A DNA stretch of 64,000 bases, taken from CAWGET01 sp963821715. Its GTDB lineage: Bacteria; Bacteroidota; Ignavibacteria; Ignavibacteriales; Melioribacteraceae. The stretch is taken from positions 310,001 through 374,000 of the forward strand of contig CAWGET010000004.1 of assembly GCA_963821715.1 (NCBI GenBank). Direction: 5' to 3'. The notes below the pieces were generated by a model, which saw only the letters and a program-made list of their open reading frames with translations, was not told the origin of the DNA and searched no databases. Shown piece after piece: positions 1-7,931 of the stretch (positions are counted from its first letter, which is position 1; each line of letters starts with the position of its first letter). The position numbers and the translations under genes were made by a program.

Positions 1-681
1 CTGATAATCTGTTACAATTCCACCGGCGCCTTTAATTATCGGGATGAGCGGAAGCGAATCCCAGGGCGACATTATCGGATCGATCATAATATCCGCAAAT
101 CCGGTAGCGAGGAGATAGTATCCGTAACAATCCCCCCAATTTCTATAGATCTTAACTTTTCTGATGAGATTGTCGAAGTTTTTTTCGTTTTGATACTCGC
201 CGATATTAAGATGGTCAGTCGTAAGCAAAACGGCGTTTGAAAGATCGGTTTCGTTTCTCACGAAAGTTTGCGCACCGTTTATTTCGGCTGATGAATTATC
301 ACCTATCAAAAATTCGTTTAGTATCGGTTGATTGAACGCGCCCAGAACCGGCTCTCCGTTTTTTAACAATCCGATCAAAGTCCCGAAAGTAACCGCACCG
401 CAAATAAAACTTTTTGTTCCGTCAATCGGATCTAAAATCCATTTGTATTCGGCGTCTTCATTTGCATTTCCGAATTCTTCCCCGATGATACCGTGTTCCG
501 GATAAGTTTTCGAGATCAGATCGCGGAGTTTTTCTTCCGCCTTTTTATCCGCAATGGTAACGGGCGATCTATCTTTTTTTACATCAATATCCAAATCTGA
601 TCTAAAATATTTTTTGATGATTTTTCCGCTTTCATCCGCAAGTAATTTTATAAATTCCTTATATTCTTTCAGTTCGCTCAT
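1..681 (-). CDS. Inositol-monophosphatase-family phosphatase, HisN-like (3' end beyond window)
   Basis: About 227 residues are visible, read from an ATG at 681 (MSELKEY...); the gene runs off the left edge. An in-frame ATG at 696 is an equally possible start, and neither has a clear ribosome binding site. Family metal-binding motifs are present: GEEFG (residues 67-71), DPIDGT (84-89) and the late WD pair (207-208). The family removes phosphate from small alcohols using Mg2+. The segment WGDCYGY before the late WD resembles HisN-type histidinol-phosphate phosphatases more than true inositol phosphatases; that substrate is inferred, not shown. It is divergent from the next gene across a 55-base AT-rich gap that probably holds both promoters. 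Confidence 0.85.
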   Translation of the reverse strand, partial: MSELKEYKEFIKLLADESGKIIKKYFRSDLDIDVKKDRSPVTIADKKAEEKLRDLISKTYPEHGIIGEEFGNANEDAEYKWILDPIDGTKSFICGAVTFGTLIGLLKNGEPVLGAFNQPILNEFLIGDNSSAEINGAQTFVRNETDLSNAVLLTTDHLNIGEYQNEKNFDNLIRKVKIYRNWGDCYGYYLLATGFADIMIDPIMSPWDSLPLIPIIKGAGGIVTDYQ

Positions 682-736
682 ATCGAATCCATTCATTTTT
701 AATTATATTTAAAATTAACATTTTTTTAGATCGGAT

Positions 737-1711
737 ATGATAATTTACGAAGCCACTGATGAAAATATAAGTCTAGCCGCAAAAAAAATTATTGCGGGAG
801 AATTGGTCGCTTTTCCCACGGAAACAGTTTACGGTTTGGGAGCCGACGGACTTAATCCGGTTGCCGCCGCAAAAATTTTCGAAGCAAAAAAACGCCCGAC
901 TTTTAATCCCCTTATTTTGCATGTTCACTCTGTAGAGCAGTTAAATATTACAGCTTACGCGGAAAACAATAAAGCGTTAAAATTGATCGACGAATTTATG
1001 CCTGGACCTCTTACGCTGGTACTTCCGAAAAAAGAAATTGTGCCTGATATTGTTACCGCCGGTCTGCCGACAGTTGCGGTAAGAATGCCCGCCAATAATA
1101 TTGCTCTCGAATTAATCAAAAAAGCCGGTACGCCTATCGCGGCGCCGAGCGCGAATTCTTTCGGTTATTTGAGTCCGACAACGGCAAAGCACGTCGAGAA
1201 ACAATTGGGCGATCGGATCGGCTTTATTTTGGACGGCGGACAGACCGATGTTGGCGTAGAATCTACAATAGTTCAAATTTCTGATAACGAGGCAACGCTG
1301 CTCCGGCCCGGAGGAATTACTCTTGAAGCGATTCAAAAACTGATTGGAGAAGTTAAAATTAAAATTGGTGAAGCTGAAAATCCGAATTCTCCGGGACAAC
1401 TAAAACAGCATTACTCACCGTTAATCCCGCTTAGAATATTTAAAGATAAATTTCCCGAAAATATTGACCCGGATAAAACCGGAGCGTTATTTTTTAGGAT
1501 GAATAATTCTCCCACAAAATTTAAAGTAGAAAAGTTTCTTTCGCCGGAAGGAGATTTGAGAGAGGCGGCGGCTAATTTATTTTTCTTTCTGCACGAACTG
1601 GAAAAAGAAAATATAGATTTGATAATCGCAGAAGCTGTCCCCGATTTCGGTTTGGGTAAAGCGATTATGGATAGATTAAAAAGAGCCGCAGCCAAATACA
1701 GTGAACAGTAA
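737..1711 (+). CDS. tsaC: L-threonylcarbamoyladenylate synthase (Sua5/TsaC with C-terminal Sua5 domain)
   Basis: Makes threonylcarbamoyl-AMP from threonine, bicarbonate and ATP, the first step of the t6A modification at position 37 of ANN-decoding tRNAs. The 324-residue length matches the long Sua5 form: a YrdC catalytic domain (about 10-200) with the FPTETVYGLG and KRPTFNPLI motifs, then SANSFG, a linker with SPGQLKQHYSP (about 223-233) and a C-terminal Sua5 domain. It is a single gene divergent from the HisN-like gene. Its last codons and TAA stop lie inside a degenerate array of 7-base repeats (see 1698-1732). Confidence 0.93.
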   Translation: MIIYEATDENISLAAKKIIAGELVAFPTETVYGLGADGLNPVAAAKIFEAKKRPTFNPLILHVHSVEQLNITAYAENNKALKLIDEFMPGPLTLVLPKKEIVPDIVTAGLPTVAVRMPANNIALELIKKAGTPIAAPSANSFGYLSPTTAKHVEKQLGDRIGFILDGGQTDVGVESTIVQISDNEATLLRPGGITLEAIQKLIGEVKIKIGEAENPNSPGQLKQHYSPLIPLRIFKDKFPENIDPDKTGALFFRMNNSPTKFKVEKFLSPEGDLREAAANLFFFLHELEKENIDLIIAEAVPDFGLGKAIMDRLKRAAAKYSEQ

Positions 1712-1732
1712 GTAGTGAGGAGTAAGCAGTGA
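1698..1732. repeat. Five degenerate heptamers overlapping the tsaC stop codon
   Basis: Five adjacent 7-base units fit RNAGTRA: ACAGTGA, ACAGTAA, GTAGTGA, GGAGTAA and GCAGTGA. The second unit contains the stop codon of tsaC. Similar heptamer tracts exist at 10759-10800. No coding role is apparent. They resemble in style the short tandem heptanucleotide repeats known from cyanobacteria; that comparison is an analogy only. Confidence 0.6.
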
Positions 1733-2393
1733 TTTGGGACGCATACGTTTCTTATTTTTGTTTCTCTGCGCAAACTTTTAGTGTTTGATTTGCAACCCAT
1801 AGCTTCAGCTATGGGAATAAAAAATAAAAACCTTTATTTGAAAACCATTTCATGGTTTTTAATTGCTGTATAAAAAAGAAACCGTTGGAACGGTTATTGA
1901 GTTTTGTTATCAATTTATCCACAGATAAATCTGTGGGGCTGAAAATCTTCATACTATATGTCTAAAGATCGACAGCATGTTATAATAAAACAAGGGGCCG
2001 GAGGATGAGTTCAAAATTTTAAATTTTATTTTATCCCAAATAACACAGCTTCATATTTATTTTAATGCGGCTAAAGCCGATGAGCATTTCGAATTCTTAC
2101 CCGTCCGTTGAAACGGACGGCAATAGACTTTAAAGCTATTTCAAAAATTCACTCGAACTGAATTCTAAGATTTTTCCTCCGCTAAATCGAAGACAAAATG
2201 ACAATAAATATAGGACGGCGCTTTATGAATAATTCCGAAGGAATTAAATTTCAGTAGAATCAAATTCACAGAAAAAGAACAAAACTCCGTTAGGAGTTGT
2301 ATTTTTCGAACTCATCAATAATTTTATTTCCGGATTCCTGACGAAATTAATTTCGGCTGCGTGCTTGTCATCTAAAATATTTTTTTGCTGGTG
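1712..2393. repeat. Intergenic cluster of short palindromes, no gene
   Basis: No convincing gene is seen in these 680 bases. They hold a series of different short inverted repeats, each 14-20 bases with a 2-4 base loop: 1796-1815 (CCCATAGCT arm), 1841-1859 (AAAACCAT), 1880-1895 (AACCGTT), 1919-1936 (CCACAGAT), 2068-2079 (CGGCT), 2101-2120 (CCGTCCGTT), 2231-2245 (AATTCC), 2283-2298 (AACTCC) and 2342-2355 (CGAAATT). Stems are kept while sequences differ, as in REP-like elements. None is followed by a good T run, so they are not obvious terminators. Confidence 0.7.
2068..2127 (+). repeat. Paired-hairpin element with CAATAGA tail, copy 1
   Basis: A small hairpin (CGGCT-AA-AGCCG, 2068-2079) is followed 21 bases later by a perfect 9-bp-stem hairpin (CCGTCCGTT-GA-AACGGACGG, 2101-2120) and directly by CAATAGA (2121-2127). 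Copies 2 (6026-6088) and 3 (16818-16884) share the layout and tail but have different stem bases, so pairing is conserved over sequence. Confidence 0.7.
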
Positions 2394-3134
2394 TTAAAAT
2401 ACCTCCAGCAGTTTTAACGCCATTATAATTATCGCGGCAATTAAAACTACCTTTACTGCTTTTTCACCTTTCTTTACCGATAGTTTAGCAGCGAACCATC
2501 CTCCCGTAGCATTTCCGGCGGCTAATGCAAGCCCAAGCTGCCAGTTTATATTTCCCGATAAAGCAAAGATTAATATTGCCGGAATTGTGTAAATCAACAC
2601 AATAAATACTTTGTGCATATTTACAAAAACAAGATTCAACCGCATCAGGTAAAGCAGCGCCGCCATCAGTAAAAATCCAACACCGACTTGTATAAATCCT
2701 CCGTAAAATCCGATAGCGAACATTGCCGGGTAAATTTTCCAATTTTGTATTTCGCCGGAAGTATTTTCATCCTTAATTTTTTTACGCGGAATTATCATCG
2801 ATATAACTACACCAATCATCACAACGGCTAATATTTTTTGGAATAATTCATCGCTGATTTTTACCGCGGCGAACGCTCCTATTATAGCGCCGGGCAAAGT
2901 GAACAGCGCAAGCTTCAAACTGATTTTAAACTTTGAATATTTTTCTCTTTTGAAAGAAATGATTGCCGCGATATTCTGTATTAAAATCGCGATCCTGTTT
3001 GTTCCGTTTGCGACTGAAGATTCCAATCCTAAAAATATTAAGGTCGGCAATGTTAATGTAGAACCGCCGCCGGCCATTACATTTATAAAGCCCGCCGCTG
3101 AACCGACAAAGAAAAGTATAATTAACGATTCCAT
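2394..3134 (-). CDS. TauE/SafE (TSUP) family membrane permease
   Basis: A 246-residue hydrophobic protein with about seven to eight membrane segments. The opening FFVGSAAGFINVMAGGGS with its glycine-rich loop is the TSUP signature, and a second half-repeat begins near FYGGFIQVGVGF (about 140-155), giving the usual internal duplication. Family members export sulfite, sulfoacetate or other anions across the inner membrane; the substrate here is unknown. The ATG at 3134 starts directly at the first membrane helix. It is divergent from the PAS kinase across a 105-base, very AT-rich gap, and no neighbour suggests its substrate. Confidence 0.88.
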   Translation of the reverse strand: MESLIILFFVGSAAGFINVMAGGGSTLTLPTLIFLGLESSVANGTNRIAILIQNIAAIISFKREKYSKFKISLKLALFTLPGAIIGAFAAVKISDELFQKILAVVMIGVVISMIIPRKKIKDENTSGEIQNWKIYPAMFAIGFYGGFIQVGVGFLLMAALLYLMRLNLVFVNMHKVFIVLIYTIPAILIFALSGNINWQLGLALAAGNATGGWFAAKLSVKKGEKAVKVVLIAAIIIMALKLLEVF

Positions 3135-3239
3135 AATTTCCCAAAAAATTCCATTTCAAAATAAATAGTAATTAATCAAATCCAAAAATATTTTACTTCT
3201 TATTAATAAAGACTTAAAATCATAAAAAAAAATTCGAGA

Positions 3240-4874
3240 ATGAGATTAAGAAAAAACATAAGGCGATACTTACTAATGAAAGATTTAATTCTAACTCCTG
3301 CTAAATCACATTCCCAATCTCAGAAGGAATCATCGGCCGAAATCGGCTCGTCATCAAACTCTCTTTTTACAAGCGATCTTTTTGAACTTACGATCAACAG
3401 CGTGGGCGAAAGTGTTGTTATTCTGAATATGGATAGGCAAATAATTTACGTCAACAAATCATTCATCCAGAAATACGGTTATACCGAGGACGAAGTCTTC
3501 ACAAAACCGATTTCCATTTTAACTTCGGAGAGGAATGATCCGGCAGAGATAGAGAAGATCATCAGCAATACGCTCGAAAATTCAAATTGGAAAGGACGCT
3601 TTTATCATAAGGATAAAAACAATACAGAATTTCTGGTATCGCTGAACGCTTCACTTATTAAAGATGATGAAGGAAATCCGATTGGCGTTGTTGCAGCCAT
3701 AACCGATTTAAGCGATAAAGTTAAAGCTACTAAGGAATTAAAAGAAGCGGAAGCCAAATATGAATCTTTCTTTGTGGAAACCAAAGATATGGTTTATGAG
3801 AGTACGCCTGAGGGAAAATTAATTGATGTTAATCCGGCAGGTGTTGAACTTTTCGGATATGAATCCAAAGAAGAAATGCTGCGCGTAGATATTCCCAAAC
3901 ATCTCTATACCGATCCGGCGGACAGACAGCGGTACAAAGATCTTCTTAATATCAACGGCTTCGCAAAAAATTTTGAAATTGAAATAAAAAGGAAAGACGG
4001 ATCCAGGCGAGTTGTTTTGGAAACCGGAACCGCGGTTAAAGACGATCAGGGAAATGTTAAGGCATACCGGGGAATTATACGCGATATTACTGAAACAAAA
4101 AAAGCGGAAGAACAATTAAAAAAATATATTCGCGATATCGCCTCGGCCAACTCCCAGCTTTATAAATCGGAAGCGGAATTAAAAAAACTTAACGCTGCAA
4201 AAGATAAATTCTTTTCCATCATCGCCCACGATCTTAAAAGTCCGTTCACTTCGCTTATCGGTCTTTCAGATTTTATACTTGAAGATATTGATGGTTTATC
4301 GAAAGAGGAAATCCGCCTATTTTCTTCGAAGATAAATAAGTCTGCTAAAAGTGTTTTTGCGCTGCTTGAGAATTTACTGCAATGGTCCAGAGTACAGACC
4401 GGGCGAATGGAATATAACCCGACCGCTTTCGACTTATATGAAATGATAGAGCAGAACTTGAATTTGTTATTGGGTAATGCGGTAAAGAAGAATATCGATT
4501 TGGTAAGCGAAATACCTTTGAATTCAAAAGTCTACGCCGATTTAAATATGATAAATTCCGTTGTGCAGAATCTTATTTCCAACGCCATAAAATTTACGTC
4601 GAATGGCGGTAAGATTAAAATCTCGTCGAAAGTTTCGGAACACTACGTGACGATAAGCGTTAAAGATGACGGCATCGGCATCGACAAAAATGATGTTGAA
4701 AAACTATTTAAAATTGATGTACACCATACAACCACCGGAACGGATAACGAAAAAGGAACCGGACTCGGGCTCGTGCTTTGTAAAGAATTGATAAATATGA
4801 ACGGCGGCGATATTTCCGTTGAAAGCGAAAGCGGAAAAGGTTCAACATTTAAATTCACAATTCCCGTTAGTTAG
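3240..4874 (+). CDS. Cytoplasmic PAS-PAS sensor histidine kinase
   Basis: A 544-residue kinase without membrane segments, so it senses inside the cell. Order: two PAS domains (about 50-165 and 172-290, the second with a PAC-like end), a short coiled coil, a DHp domain with FFSIIAHDLKSPF (phospho-accepting His330), and an HATPase domain with NLISNAIKFT (N box), DDGIGI (G1) and GTGLGLVLCKE (G2). All catalytic motifs are intact. An ATG at 3276 (codon 13) could also be the start. No response regulator gene is adjacent, so it is an orphan. Its last four bases overlap the convergent CIA30 gene. Confidence 0.9.
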   Translation: MRLRKNIRRYLLMKDLILTPAKSHSQSQKESSAEIGSSSNSLFTSDLFELTINSVGESVVILNMDRQIIYVNKSFIQKYGYTEDEVFTKPISILTSERNDPAEIEKIISNTLENSNWKGRFYHKDKNNTEFLVSLNASLIKDDEGNPIGVVAAITDLSDKVKATKELKEAEAKYESFFVETKDMVYESTPEGKLIDVNPAGVELFGYESKEEMLRVDIPKHLYTDPADRQRYKDLLNINGFAKNFEIEIKRKDGSRRVVLETGTAVKDDQGNVKAYRGIIRDITETKKAEEQLKKYIRDIASANSQLYKSEAELKKLNAAKDKFFSIIAHDLKSPFTSLIGLSDFILEDIDGLSKEEIRLFSSKINKSAKSVFALLENLLQWSRVQTGRMEYNPTAFDLYEMIEQNLNLLLGNAVKKNIDLVSEIPLNSKVYADLNMINSVVQNLISNAIKFTSNGGKIKISSKVSEHYVTISVKDDGIGIDKNDVEKLFKIDVHHTTTGTDNEKGTGLGLVLCKELINMNGGDISVESESGKGSTFKFTIPVS

Positions 4875-5353
4875 TAAGCCGATATAGATTTTATGAACAG
4901 GCGGAAATTCCCTTCCTGTTTGTCTGATATCATAAAACCGAAAGAAATTATTTTGGAAGGATCTAATTTTAGAAGAGGAATTTTCATTCCTCTTTTATTT
5001 GCCTGGAATTCCTCAAACGGGAAAAAATACTTTTGAAGCTTTATGTTCGACTCAAATTTTGTTTGAAAATTTATTGATGATGACAAACCCGAGTTACGGA
5101 CGTTCAACTTATAAATTTTACCGTCGCCCTCTGCTTCCAATAATATTCCTGTAAATTCGTTTAGATCAATTTTTGTATCCTCGGATCTTATAGAGGCGAA
5201 GCCGCCGCTATTTTCCAAACTGACACAGCCTGAGAATATCAGTCCGTTATCTCCGGATGAAACCTTCCCTTCTGAAATTCCTCCCATTACTTCATCGTTT
5301 ATGGAATACCAGCCGGAATCACTTTGTTCATTTTTAAAATCAAAAATCACCAT
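4871..5353 (-). CDS. CIA30-domain protein
   Basis: About 160 residues fitting the CIA30 (complex I intermediate-associated protein 30) beta-sandwich domain: an opening FDF, then NDEVMGGISEG, a FSGCVSLENSGGFASIRS-like strand and a closing FGFMISDKQEG strand. In mitochondria the domain helps assemble complex I; in bacteria its role is not established and it may bind carbohydrate or a protein partner. I chose ATG 5353 (MVIFDF) over the longer frame from 5410 because the domain starts immediately there and the extra 19 residues look non-native. It ends overlapping the convergent kinase gene. Confidence 0.8.
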   Translation of the reverse strand: MVIFDFKNEQSDSGWYSINDEVMGGISEGKVSSGDNGLIFSGCVSLENSGGFASIRSEDTKIDLNEFTGILLEAEGDGKIYKLNVRNSGLSSSINFQTKFESNIKLQKYFFPFEEFQANKRGMKIPLLKLDPSKIISFGFMISDKQEGNFRLFIKSISAY

Positions 5354-5561
5354 TATTTGAATCCTTTTAATTTGTAAACTTAATTTTCCGGATAATAATT
5401 CCGCAAACATGCAAACCTTTCGAAATGATTTTCCCTTCGCTTGATGAAGTCCTTTTTACAAGGATAAAACATAATTTTTTCAAGGATGGAATTCCTTAGA
5501 TTTTGCTTTCAGTTCCAATTTTACTTTGTTAATTTTCATTTTTTTAATTCAGAAAGAACTA

Positions 5562-5990
5562 ATGAAAATAGTCAAAGAATATCGATGGGAAATGGGCCAC
5601 CGGTTAAGATTTCACGACGGAGTTTGCAGAAATCTTCATGGGCATTCTTACAAATTGTCTATTGAATTAACCGGCAAGCAAAATGAGACGGGCATGCTGA
5701 TAGATTTTTACGAACTTGATAAAATAGTTTCTCCTATCATCAGTAAATTTGATCACGCATTTTTTGCCGCCGAAGAAGACATTGAATTGATAAAGGCATT
5801 GAAAAGTCTCGACTCAAATGTAATCATAAAAGATTTTGAACCAACCGCGGAAAACCTGAGCCGTTACTTTGCCGATAAATTTTCGGACTCCCATTTTCCA
5901 GCAAATATTGAACAAATTCGAGTCCGCGTTTTTGAGTCCGAGGAAAGCTTTGCCGAGACTGAAATTAACTTTGAGAAAAATAAACTGTAA
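5562..5990 (+). CDS. queD: 6-carboxytetrahydropterin synthase / 6-pyruvoyltetrahydropterin synthase family (QueD)
   Basis: A 142-residue T-fold enzyme. QueD converts dihydroneopterin triphosphate to 6-carboxytetrahydropterin in queuosine and 7-deazaguanine synthesis. Zinc ligands His13, His26 and His28 (the HGH motif) and the catalytic Cys22 in CRNLHGH are visible, followed by MLIDF, FDHAFF, PTAENLSRYF and a C-terminal VRVFESE containing the substrate-binding Glu. I chose ATG 5562, which follows AGAAAGAAC and starts right at the fold, over the upstream codon at 5526. No other queuosine gene is nearby, so assignment within the PTPS family rests on these motifs. Confidence 0.85.
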   Translation: MKIVKEYRWEMGHRLRFHDGVCRNLHGHSYKLSIELTGKQNETGMLIDFYELDKIVSPIISKFDHAFFAAEEDIELIKALKSLDSNVIIKDFEPTAENLSRYFADKFSDSHFPANIEQIRVRVFESEESFAETEINFEKNKL

Positions 5991-6025
5991 TAAATGGTTA
6001 TTATAAAATGCCGTATTATTTTATG

Positions 6026-6088
6026 GGGCTAAAGCCCTTTGTAACTAATGCTCCCTTTTTCCCGTTGGCTGAAGCCAACGGCAATAGA
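6026..6088 (+). repeat. Paired-hairpin element with CAATAGA tail, copy 2
   Basis: GGGCT-AA-AGCCC (6026-6037), a 24-base spacer, the perfect hairpin CCGTTGGCT-GA-AGCCAACGG (6062-6081), then CAATAGA (6082-6088). The second hairpin is identical to that of copy 3 at 16858-16877. It sits just after queD but has no T run, so it is not a standard terminator. Confidence 0.75.
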
Positions 6089-6111
6089 ACTGAACAGGAA
6101 CTCGATCTTGT

Positions 6112-6401
6112 AATTCTCTTTTGTTCAATTCTTTTTTGTAATTCTCTTTTGTAATTTTTTCTTGCAATTCTTTTTTGTAATTCTTTTTTTCAATTTTTTT
6201 TGCAATGTGACTTCTTCCAAAACGGAATGGGCAAGCCCTGTCTGCGGCAGGCAGGACATTCCCTACATTCTCTTCAGCTAAGTTTTCAATCTCTTTAAGA
6301 TTGTTTTTTTAATTCTTTTGTTCAATTTTTCTGTTCAATTCTTTTGTTTAATTCTCTTTTGTAATTCTTTTTTGCAATGTTTTTTTTCAATTCTCTTGCT
6401 T
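6112..6401. repeat. Two degenerate arrays of a 13-base repeat, interrupted by a palindrome
   Basis: The stretch is built of units close to AATTCTTTTTTGT. In the right array the AAT core recurs exactly every 13 bases at 6311, 6324, 6337, 6350, 6363, 6376 and 6389; in the left array at 6127, 6140, 6153, 6166, 6179 and 6192, with an offset unit at 6112. The right array runs through the stop codon and last codons of cobB. Between the arrays lies a palindrome (6224-6262: GGAATG outer arms, CCTGTCTGC/GCAGGCAGG inner arms with one mismatch). No gene is seen in 5991-6386. Confidence 0.75.
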
Positions 6402-7133
6402 AAAACCTTTAACTTCCTTCAAAATCTCCGGCATAATTTTTCCCGCTTCACCGAAAAAAGAATAATCGGCGTATCTGGATAAGTCGGTTTCTTCAATATT
6501 TACTTCTACGATTAAAGCACCCGATTCTCGTGCCGTTATCGGTATATAAGCCGCGGGATACACAATCGCCGATGTGCCGACGACAAAACAGATATCGGAA
6601 TTTGCCGCAGCTTTTTCTCCCGCGCTAAAAACATCCTGCGGAAGCATCTCTCCGAACCAAACGACGTCCGGTCTTACTAGTCCGCCGCATTCCGGGCAGC
6701 GTGGAGTTTTATCGTCAAATTTTACTTCTTCAATTTCAAAAAATTTTCCGCAGTCGATACAGAAATTCCGCTCAATGTTTCCGTGAAGTTCGTAAACAGT
6801 ATTGCTTCCGCCACGCCGGTGAAGATTATCAACGTTTTGAGTTACGACTGTAACATTGTAATATTTTTCCAATTCGGCTATTACTTTATGTCCGTCGTTC
6901 GGTTCGGCTTCTTCCACGATTTTTCTTCTGTACTGATACCATTCCCAAACCATTTCAGGGTTTTTCAAAAACGCGTCAAAGTTAGCGAGTTCTTCCGGTT
7001 TCAATTTATTCCAAATTCCCCCGGCGCCTCGGAATGTGGGAATACCGCTCTCTGCGGATATTCCCGCTCCAGTAAAAAACACCAATGATTTTGCTTCTTC
7101 TAATTTCTTAAGAAATTTTTCACTGAAATTCAT
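6387..7133 (-). CDS. cobB: NAD-dependent protein deacylase (sirtuin, CobB/SIRT5 class)
   Basis: A 248-residue sirtuin that removes acyl groups from lysines using NAD. Visible: GAGISAESGIPTFRG (NAD pocket, from residue 22), TQNVDNLHRR, the catalytic His117 in ELHGN, a zinc site of Cys125, Cys128, Cys146 and Cys149, and VVGTSAIVYPA. Tyr66 and Arg69 in WYQYRR match the Y-x-x-R pair that class III sirtuins use to bind succinyl or malonyl lysine, so desuccinylase activity is likely besides deacetylation; this is inference from known CobB/SIRT5 enzymes. It starts two bases after the TPR gene ends, so the two are probably co-transcribed. Confidence 0.93.
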   Translation of the reverse strand: MNFSEKFLKKLEEAKSLVFFTGAGISAESGIPTFRGAGGIWNKLKPEELANFDAFLKNPEMVWEWYQYRRKIVEEAEPNDGHKVIAELEKYYNVTVVTQNVDNLHRRGGSNTVYELHGNIERNFCIDCGKFFEIEEVKFDDKTPRCPECGGLVRPDVVWFGEMLPQDVFSAGEKAAANSDICFVVGTSAIVYPAAYIPITARESGALIVEVNIEETDLSRYADYSFFGEAGKIMPEILKEVKGFKQEN

Positions 7134-7135
7134 TT

Positions 7136-7918
7136 CTACTCGTCTTCAATTTCGACTAATAATTCTTTCGATTCAGCAGCTAAATTTTTATCGTCTTCAT
7201 CGAGCAATGGAGTATTAAGCGCTTTATTTAAAGCTGCTCTCGCATCCTCGTATTCATCTTCGCGGATTAACGCCTTCGCCAGATCTACATAAAACATCCT
7301 GAAATCGGGACGAATCTCAATCGCTTTATTATACTCGGTAATCGCGGTATCGATATCCGCCCATCCCAACCCTAATACCGAACGAGCCGGTTTCCATTTC
7401 TCACTTATCTTCGCATGCGTCCTACCCAAAATGTAATGCGCCGTCGATTGAGTATAAACTCCGCCGTTCCCCAATTCTATTGCCTTTTGCGCGTCGTCCT
7501 TTACTGAATTAACAACTCCGCCAACCGAAAATACTCCCTTGAACAAAGCAATTCTTCCGTTCGCAATTGCGCGTCTTAAATATGTTACCGCTTCTTCCGG
7601 CGCCAATTTAACTGCATTCTCGGCGTGCTGTAAAGCTTTTTTGTAAAGCTCTTCCTGTTTCTCTTTCTCTTCATCTTTTTCACCAGGTAAATGCTCGGCG
7701 ATATCAACATAAGATCTGCTCAGCCGCCACTGAACTTCCCAGCTATCCGGATAAAGCGAATCGGCTTTTTCAATCACTTGTAAAGATTTCTGATTATCAA
7801 ACGCTACGGTTGCAAGAGAATCACTCTCGGCAAGAAGTTCATCTAATGTTTGAGAAAAAATATTTATTGAAAAAAATGCGAAAAGAAAAAACGCTGCCGC
7901 TGTAAATCGAAAATTCAT
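7136..7918 (-). CDS. Secreted or periplasmic TPR-repeat protein
   Basis: A 260-residue protein with an N-terminal signal peptide (MNFRFTAAAFFLFAFFSIN, likely cleaved after FSQ) and helical TPR-like repeats over the rest, including AITEYNKAIEIRPDF. The repeat pattern resembles the regulator-of-microtubule-dynamics-type TPR proteins common in Bacteroidota; function unknown. I chose ATG 7918 because AGAGG lies seven bases upstream and the signal peptide starts there; the longer TTG frame from 8017 overlaps yhaM. It lies 13 bases after yhaM and two bases before cobB. Confidence 0.8.
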   Translation of the reverse strand: MNFRFTAAAFFLFAFFSINIFSQTLDELLAESDSLATVAFDNQKSLQVIEKADSLYPDSWEVQWRLSRSYVDIAEHLPGEKDEEKEKQEELYKKALQHAENAVKLAPEEAVTYLRRAIANGRIALFKGVFSVGGVVNSVKDDAQKAIELGNGGVYTQSTAHYILGRTHAKISEKWKPARSVLGLGWADIDTAITEYNKAIEIRPDFRMFYVDLAKALIREDEYEDARAALNKALNTPLLDEDDKNLAAESKELLVEIEDE

Positions 7919-7931
7919 TGAGAACCTCTTT

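Noticed and set aside
1411..1800. 129-residue minus-strand frame overlapping tsaC
   Set aside because: Antisense to a well supported gene and ends in palindromic intergenic DNA.
1796..2355. CRISPR array in the palindrome cluster
   Set aside because: The inverted repeats differ in sequence, spacing is irregular and there are no direct repeats or cas genes.
2926..3159. Short minus-strand frame overlapping the TauE/SafE gene
   Set aside because: Different frame of the same strand over a clear membrane-protein gene.
6062..6081. Terminator of queD
   Set aside because: Perfect hairpin but no T run on either side; it belongs to the repeated CAATAGA element.
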